Part shown: positions 59,917 through 64,000 of the stretch, piece by piece
How the letters are laid out: each line of letters begins with the position of its first letter
Numbering within the stretch: position 1 is the first letter of the stretch
DNA from: Gammaproteobacteria bacterium
Lineage (GTDB): Bacteria > Pseudomonadota > Gammaproteobacteria > GCA-001735895
Length of the DNA: 64,000 bases
Assembly (NCBI GenBank): GCA_030066085.1
Contig: JASJCI010000039.1
Span: 34,900 to 98,899, forward strand
Reading direction: 5' to 3'
Notes under the pieces: generated by a model
The model's database searches: none
What the model saw: the letters and a program-made list of their open reading frames with translations, nothing else
Told to the model about the DNA's origin: nothing
Program-made: the position numbers and the translations under genes

Positions 59917-59942
59917 AAAAAAAAGGCCTCCGTGAGGAGGCC
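59917..59942 (-). terminator. Intrinsic terminator (minus strand)
   Basis: A hairpin GGCCTCC-GTGA-GGAGGCC with an eight-base A tract on its left. On the minus strand it is a hairpin followed by eight T. On the plus strand, where srkA ends 18 bases earlier, it lacks a T run. No minus-strand protein gene precedes it, which points to a non-coding transcript. Confidence 0.8.
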
Positions 59943-60075
59943 GCAAACATTGCGCGATTAAACTGGTCTGGACGTGAGGATTAACCGGTTGTCGCAGTAT
60001 CGTGTCAGGCCTTTATCATCGGCGGTATCCCCGCTATCCTCGGGCCTGCTGGTCCCTCGTTTTCCTTCTCACGCT

Positions 60076-60107
60076 GAAAAATGAGACATTTTTCACAAAA
60101 TTTGTGA
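60076..60107. promoter_or_regulatory. Pair of adjacent palindromes
   Basis: Two overlapping dyads: GAAAAATG-AGA-CATTTTTC (60076-60094) and TCACAAA-A-TTTGTGA (60093-60107). They are in an AT-rich island between srkA and the Nudix gene. They may be operators for the candidate minus-strand transcript or for the Nudix gene. Confidence 0.4.
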
Positions 60108-60269
60108 GATTTAGTTACATCTGGAGCCCAAGTATCCCGATATGCGCGCGCCGATACATCACCCAAATGGGTTAAATTGTCCTGCCGTTGGCCGGTTTTC
60201 CAGCGGTTTGGGGCCGGAGTCGTGGCGTTGAGCGGTATTACGCGTGACTGTTGGCGTCTCGGCGAGGAT

Positions 60270-60911
60270 ATGGCCAGCGAGTTTCGGGCGCGCCTCGATG
60301 CCTTCGAGTCACGCGAGCTGCCAGCCGAGGGACGTCGCCGGGCAGCCGTCGCGTTTACCCTGGTCGACTGCAGCGAGCCCGCCGGAATCGGTAACCTGGC
60401 GTTCGATCCCCAGTGTTGCGCCGAGGCTGCGTATGTACTGACTACGCGCGCAAGCCGTCTATCGAAACACGCGGGTCAACGCGCGTTCCCGGGCGGTATG
60501 ATCGATCCCGGTGAGAGTGTCGAACAGGCCGCGTTGCGCGAACTTGCGGAAGAAACGGGCCTGGTGATGCCGCTGGAGAGTATACTCGGTCGGCTCGATG
60601 ATTACGCCACCCGCTCCGGTTTCGTGATAAGCCCGGTGGTGGTGTGGGGCGGGGCCGAGGTATTACTCAGGCCGAACCCGGACGAGGTCGAGGCGATCCA
60701 TCGCGTACCCCTGCGGGAACTTGCCCGGCCAGATGCCCCCATACTGGAGGATGTACAGGAGAGCGCGGCACCGGTGCTCAAAATGCCGCTGGGCGAGGAC
60801 TGGTTTGCAGCGCCGAGCGCGGCAATTGCCTACCAGTTCCGCGAAGTAGTACTGTGCGGGCGCGACACTCGCGTGGCCCACTACGATCAGCCGCGTTTCG
60901 CCTGGTCCTGA
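60270..60911 (+). CDS. Nudix hydrolase, CoA pyrophosphatase-like
   Basis: A 213-residue Nudix protein. The Nudix box is intact: GGMIDPGESVEQAALRE then LAEETGL. The upstream SKHAGQRAFPGG matches the UPF0035 pattern of CoA/NADH pyrophosphatases such as NudL. I choose the ATG at 60270 because GGCGAGGAT lies before it; the frame is open from 60177. Role: hydrolysis of CoA-type nucleotides, by family. Confidence 0.85.
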   Translation: MASEFRARLDAFESRELPAEGRRRAAVAFTLVDCSEPAGIGNLAFDPQCCAEAAYVLTTRASRLSKHAGQRAFPGGMIDPGESVEQAALRELAEETGLVMPLESILGRLDDYATRSGFVISPVVVWGGAEVLLRPNPDEVEAIHRVPLRELARPDAPILEDVQESAAPVLKMPLGEDWFAAPSAAIAYQFREVVLCGRDTRVAHYDQPRFAWS

Positions 60912-60971
60912 TCCATTGGCCACGCCGCTGAATACTGTTTTGAATCCTAACCCCAGGCAAGCACCATCGAC

Positions 60972-61634
60972 ATGAAACTCGCATCCCTTATCGCAGATCA
61001 TCGCCAGCAGTTCGCACCGCTGTTCGATCCACCGCTGACCCGCAACAATACCGTCGAGCTGACCCTGTCGGCTTCCAGCAATGACTATGCCGACCTGGAT
61101 GACGCGGCCATGGATGCGGCCATGTTCCGGCACATCGGCGCGGCCGGCGCCATAGCCGGTGTCGGCGGTTACCTCGAGGATCGCGCTGTTTACCGCGACA
61201 CCGACCTGTTCCAGGGAGATGCGGAACGTTCGATCCACATCGGCGTCGACGTGTTTATGCCGGCGCAGACGGCAGTATTTGCGCCACTGGCCGGCGAAGT
61301 GCAGAGCTTTGCCAATCGGCAGGTGCACGGCGACTACGGACCGGTCATCATTTTGCGACACGAGCTGAATGGCTGCGTGTTCCACACGCTTTACGGTCAC
61401 CTGACCGAGGCCTCGCTCGATGGCCTGGAGCCCGGGCAGGGTATTGCGCGCGGGCAGCGAATCGCGGAGATCGGTGCGCGCCCGTTGAACGGCGACTGGA
61501 CCCCGCACCTGCATTTCCAGCTGATCGAAGACATCGGTGACTGGAATGGCGATTATCCGGGAGTGGTGCGTCGCGACGAGCTGGATTACTACCGCGAGAA
61601 TTGCCCGGACCCGATGCCGTTGTTAATCAGCTGA
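60972..61634 (+). CDS. M23-family peptidase-like protein (no signal peptide)
   Basis: A 220-residue protein with a LytM/M23 fold: metal ligands HIGVDVF (HxxxD) near residue 93, the HTLYGHL strand and the late HLHFQL (HxH). There is no signal peptide, so it seems cytoplasmic, which is unusual for a murein hydrolase. Similar M23 domains occur in the middle of phosphotransferase/M23/aminotransferase fusion proteins; this may be a stand-alone version. Its stop overlaps the convergent membrane gene by 8 bases. Confidence 0.78.
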   Translation: MKLASLIADHRQQFAPLFDPPLTRNNTVELTLSASSNDYADLDDAAMDAAMFRHIGAAGAIAGVGGYLEDRAVYRDTDLFQGDAERSIHIGVDVFMPAQTAVFAPLAGEVQSFANRQVHGDYGPVIILRHELNGCVFHTLYGHLTEASLDGLEPGQGIARGQRIAEIGARPLNGDWTPHLHFQLIEDIGDWNGDYPGVVRRDELDYYRENCPDPMPLLIS

Positions 61635-62919
61635 ATTGCAGCAGGATCTGGTTCACCAGCGGCAGCCACAGCGCTGCCACGGCCAGCATGACCAGCGCGT
61701 AGGGCCAGTTCCACAACGCCATTTTCCAGCTCGGAACAGCGTAACGACCCTGGAACACGAGGTTGGTGCCCGACAGCGGGTTCGCACAGGTGCCGAGATG
61801 CCAGCCGAACAGAAAGGTCGCGGCCAGCAGCTCGGGATTGGGATCGAGCCCGAGGATCATCGATGAAACGCTCGAGATGGTCACGATCGGATGGATACCC
61901 AACATGCCCGCGACGACGATCAGCGCCAGCAGCTCGATTGCGCTGAGCGTGTCGAACTCGCTGAACGGGTTATCGAATACACCGTGGCTGATCAGCGCTG
62001 CGATACCCGCGGCCAGCACTCCGGCGGCGAGAAACAGGCAGAGTTCGTTGACGATACGCGGCAAGCCGGTGGCGACGTGCTCTCGCAGTCGCTGCAATGA
62101 CTGGCGCGGGCCGCGCCGCAACGACAGCACCAGTAACGTGACCAGCAGCGCGCTGACGGAGATCAGCACCAGGATGGAAGCTGCCGGCAGCAGCTGGGCG
62201 GCGACCAGGGTGACGAGGATCAGCAACGCCGGCACGCGCAGGGCCTCGAGGTGCGTGGGATAACCGACAAAAGACCGCATCTCGTTCCTGAAGCGCAGTC
62301 GCGCTTCGATATAAACGCCTGCCAGGCCGATCAGCATGAACGGAAAACCGGCGACGATGATCCACTGCAGGCGGGCGTCGGCGACGTAGGTCAGCACGAC
62401 CGCCATGGCACCGAAGAACGGCGACCAGCTGGACACGCCGCAGAATACCCGCACGAAACTCTGGGCCGTCAATCGATCCAGCGCACGCTGTTCATGGATC
62501 CGGTCCGAGATCAGTATCGGCGCCGAGATATTGATCACCGAGCTTGCGATGTTGAGGCCGAGCAGCGTTCGCAGATAGGCACCCGGACCGACCGGCAAAC
62601 GCTCGTCGCTGCGGGTGTCCGGAATGACTACCAGGCGCAGAAAACCGACTGAAGCAATCATCGTCATCAACCCGGTGCTGGAAGAGATAATGAAATCCGG
62701 ATCGATCGGCGCACCGCGCATCGCGGCGAAGCCAATCAGGCCGATACCAGCCAGCAGGATTGCCGACACCTGCAGCTTCAGTACCAGCGTGGTGTCGGCA
62801 AACAGCAGCAGCGCGGCAAGCCAGGCAGCGAAGCCACCGATCCACAGCGGATTGAACGGCAGGTCGATCGGGGTCAGTCCGTTCGCGATGGTGATCGCGA
62901 TCATGAGCAGGATCAGCAA
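61627..62919 (-). CDS. Multi-pass membrane protein, permease-like
   Basis: A 430-residue protein with about eleven or twelve membrane helices. The sequence around GISALISHGVF, IVVAGMLGIHPIVTISSVSS and LFGWHLGTCANPLSGTN recalls ion-transporter (IT/SLC13-like) permeases, where two hairpin loops form the substrate site. The start at 62919 is TTG; the frame goes on upstream to a stop near 63000 without an ATG or GTG, so the real start may be a non-standard CTG. Substrate unknown. Confidence 0.7.
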   Translation of the reverse strand: MLILLMIAITIANGLTPIDLPFNPLWIGGFAAWLAALLLFADTTLVLKLQVSAILLAGIGLIGFAAMRGAPIDPDFIISSSTGLMTMIASVGFLRLVVIPDTRSDERLPVGPGAYLRTLLGLNIASSVINISAPILISDRIHEQRALDRLTAQSFVRVFCGVSSWSPFFGAMAVVLTYVADARLQWIIVAGFPFMLIGLAGVYIEARLRFRNEMRSFVGYPTHLEALRVPALLILVTLVAAQLLPAASILVLISVSALLVTLLVLSLRRGPRQSLQRLREHVATGLPRIVNELCLFLAAGVLAAGIAALISHGVFDNPFSEFDTLSAIELLALIVVAGMLGIHPIVTISSVSSMILGLDPNPELLAATFLFGWHLGTCANPLSGTNLVFQGRYAVPSWKMALWNWPYALVMLAVAALWLPLVNQILLQFS

Positions 62920-63072
62920 CCCGGCGAACCGGTGCCGCGACGCTCGTTGTCTCTGTTCGATACTGGTTTCCGGGAAAGAGTACAGCCCACGCGCATATTA
63001 CTCGATTTTGGCGCCGGTTTGACCACCAGTCCGGGCGAGGCTAGGCTGGCTCGATAACCACGGGAGACGAAT

Positions 63073-63447
63073 ATGCATCGCAGCAGGCTGGGTACCATCA
63101 TCATCGATTGTCAGACCGACGATCTCGAGCGCGAAGCCGCTTTCTGGAGTGCAGCACTCGGCGGGGAGACCGTCAGTCCTGGTGGAGACGGCCGTTACCT
63201 GGACGTCAGGCGCGATCCCGCCGAACCGCACGTGATCCTGCAGCAGGTCGAGCATCCGAGCCGCGTGCATCTCGATATCGAGACCGACGATCGCGACGCC
63301 GAGGTCCGCCGACTCGAGGCGCTGGGGGCGAGCGTGGTCGAAGACTTCCCGCGCTGGACCGTCATGCAGGCGCCGAGCGGGCATCGTTTCTGCATTATCG
63401 GTGTACGGCGCGACGGCTTCGACGACGGCGCCAACGTCTGGGAGTGA
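63073..63447 (+). CDS. VOC-superfamily (glyoxalase-like) protein
   Basis: A 124-residue small protein of the VOC fold: GTIIIDCQTDDLEREAAFWSAALGG at the N-terminus (first beta-alpha unit) and VHLDIETDDRDAEVRRLEALGAS in the second half. Metal-ligand positions are plausible (His in HLDIE, Glu in late strand). This subgroup resembles bleomycin-resistance/glyoxalase-like proteins of unknown substrate. Single gene, divergent from the membrane gene. Confidence 0.85.
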   Translation: MHRSRLGTIIIDCQTDDLEREAAFWSAALGGETVSPGGDGRYLDVRRDPAEPHVILQQVEHPSRVHLDIETDDRDAEVRRLEALGASVVEDFPRWTVMQAPSGHRFCIIGVRRDGFDDGANVWE

Positions 63448-63450
63448 CCT

Positions 63451-63540
63451 GTCATCCCGCGACTCGATCGGGCCGCGCAGGTCGCGGGATCCAGGCGCCT
63501 GCGGGGTTAGTGGATCCCGCGGTTAAACCGCGGGATGACG
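63451..63540. repeat. Palindromic repeat, copy 1 near window end
   Basis: A 90-base element with ends GTCATCCCGCG and CGCGGGATGACG and internal hairpins (GCGACTCG..CGCGG; GGATCCCGCGGTTAAACCGCGGG). A second, nearly identical copy follows 17 bases later. These are dispersed palindromic elements related in style to the ones at 14324 and 42510. Confidence 0.85.
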
Positions 63541-63557
63541 TTGGAGCAGGATCTGTA

Positions 63558-63644
63558 ATGCCGCGACTCGATCGGGCCGCGCAGGTCGCGGGATCCAGGG
63601 ACCTGCGGGGTTAGTGGATCCCGCGGTCAAGCCGCGGGATGACA
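63558..63644. repeat. Palindromic repeat, copy 2
   Basis: An 87-base near-duplicate of the element at 63451 (same GCGACTCGATCGGGCCGCGC core and same right arm). The left end is slightly altered (AATGCCGCG in place of TCATCCCGCG). It ends 33 bases before the GIY-YIG gene. Confidence 0.85.
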
Positions 63645-63676
63645 TGAGGAACAACTGTTTCAGGGAGGAAACGGAA

Positions 63677-63967
63677 ATGGAAAGGTATTACTACACCTAT
63701 ATTTTGGCCAGCAAACGTAATGGCACGCTTTACGTGGGAGTAACCTCGAATCTCGTCAAACGAGTCTGGCAACACAAACACGATCTCGTCGAAGGATTTA
63801 CCAGCCGGTATCGGGTGCATTCGCTCGTGTACTTCGAACAGCATCGGGATATCGAAGCTGCCATCCGCAGAGAGAAGCGCCTCAAGGAATGGCAACGTCA
63901 GTGGAAAATCGATCTGATCGAATCCGACAATCCTGACTGGAAAGACCTGTACGACGATATCGTTTAG
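63677..63967 (+). CDS. GIY-YIG domain nuclease-like protein (UPF0213-like)
   Basis: A 96-residue stand-alone GIY-YIG domain: YYTYILASKRNGTLYVGVTS with the paired Tyr motifs, the Arg in LVKRVWQHKHD and the metal-binding Glu further on. Start ATG at 63677 is set by SD GGGAGGAAA; the frame opens earlier in the repeat. It lies between palindromic repeats on both sides. Such small proteins are often associated with repeat elements. Confidence 0.85.
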   Translation: MERYYYTYILASKRNGTLYVGVTSNLVKRVWQHKHDLVEGFTSRYRVHSLVYFEQHRDIEAAIRREKRLKEWQRQWKIDLIESDNPDWKDLYDDIV

Positions 63968-63970
63968 CTG

Positions 63971-64000
63971 TCGTCCCGCGGCTTGACCGCGGGACCCAGG
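63971..64000. repeat. Palindromic repeat, partial (cut by window edge)
   Basis: The 30 bases after the GIY-YIG stop (GTCGTCCCGCGGCTTGACCG onwards) match the left-arm hairpin of the elements at 63451 and 63558 and run into the window edge. So the nuclease gene is flanked by repeats of one family. Confidence 0.7.

Larger units (their letters stand above)
59899..60269. other. Intergenic region with structured elements, candidate small RNA
   Basis: This 371-base stretch has no supported protein. On the minus strand it ends in an intrinsic terminator at 59917-59942. Above it lies a strong nested hairpin: CAGGCC at 60006-60011 pairs with GGCCTG at 60043-60048, with an inner GCGG/CCGC stem (60022-60034) whose minus-strand loop reads GGATA. 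Several GGA triplets occur on the minus strand. This resembles a small RNA gene; its 5' end is unknown. Confidence 0.4.

Noticed and set aside
1..64000. tRNA or rRNA genes
   Set aside because: No cloverleaf with anticodon loop or rRNA core was noticed on reading; a tRNAscan run would be decisive.

Overview
The window looks like chromosome from a chemolithoautotrophic, sulfur-oxidising gammaproteobacterium. It is GC-rich. The evidence is a form IA RuBisCO operon with its Calvin-cycle genes, a soxB gene, a soxXYZA cluster, and a complete reverse-type dsr cluster in the order known from Allochromatium vinosum (dsrABEFHCMKLJOPNR). No soxCD is seen, which fits an organism that passes thiosulfate sulfane sulfur through stored sulfur and the Dsr pathway. 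I cannot name the genus from sequence alone.

Layout. 1-5383: the 5' part of a secreted DUF255/thioredoxin-like protein, then a divergent RND efflux pair. 5431-19757: carbon fixation, with divergent cbbR, then fbp-prk-tkt-fba-cbbL-cbbS-cbbQ-cbbO, a small cytochrome c, phosphoglycolate phosphatase and soxB on one strand. 19811-22556: housekeeping or unknown genes (FHA protein, GGCT-like protein, methyltransferase, DUF457/YdjM-like membrane protein). 22642-26428: a NarX/NarL-type two-component system whose middle gene encodes an HTH-like/coiled-coil/2Fe-2S ferredoxin/flavin-reductase fusion; it lies directly downstream of the dsr genes on the same strand. 26491-38807: the dsr cluster on the minus strand. 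39181-44827: an accessory stretch with three Fe(II)-type oxygenases, a Cas6/Cmx6-like protein without any CRISPR array, a cysteine-less DsrC paralogue (RspA-like), an alpha/beta hydrolase and conserved-looking small proteins. 44852-48404: tusA-dsrE2-FadL-YeeE/YedE-small protein. 48648-50732: soxXYZA. 51021-53362: three exported proteins, including an extraordinary Met-rich protein with one CxxCH motif. 53427-57859: a SoxK-like protein, two thioredoxin-fold proteins, a periplasmic rhodanese, an exported DsrE-like protein and two small proteins. 58020-64000: ordinary genes (hydrolase paralogue, SrkA-like kinase, Nudix, M23 peptidase, a membrane permease, VOC protein, GIY-YIG nuclease) and palindromic repeats.

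How the genes work together (inference from known families). SoxXA/SoxYZ/SoxB load and hydrolyse thiosulfate in the periplasm. Sulfane sulfur is expected to reach the cytoplasm, possibly helped by YeeE/YedE and FadL-type proteins, and to be carried by TusA, DsrE2 and DsrEFH to DsrC. DsrAB then oxidises it to sulfite, and electrons leave through DsrL and DsrMKJOP. The energy and reductant drive the Calvin cycle encoded at 6442-17981. The two-component/ferredoxin-reductase operon is a plausible redox sensor for this metabolism.

The best candidates for undescribed biology are that redox signalling operon, the Cas6-like/RspA-like pair, the Met-rich haem-motif protein with its neighbours, and the exported thioredoxin/rhodanese/DsrE cluster.
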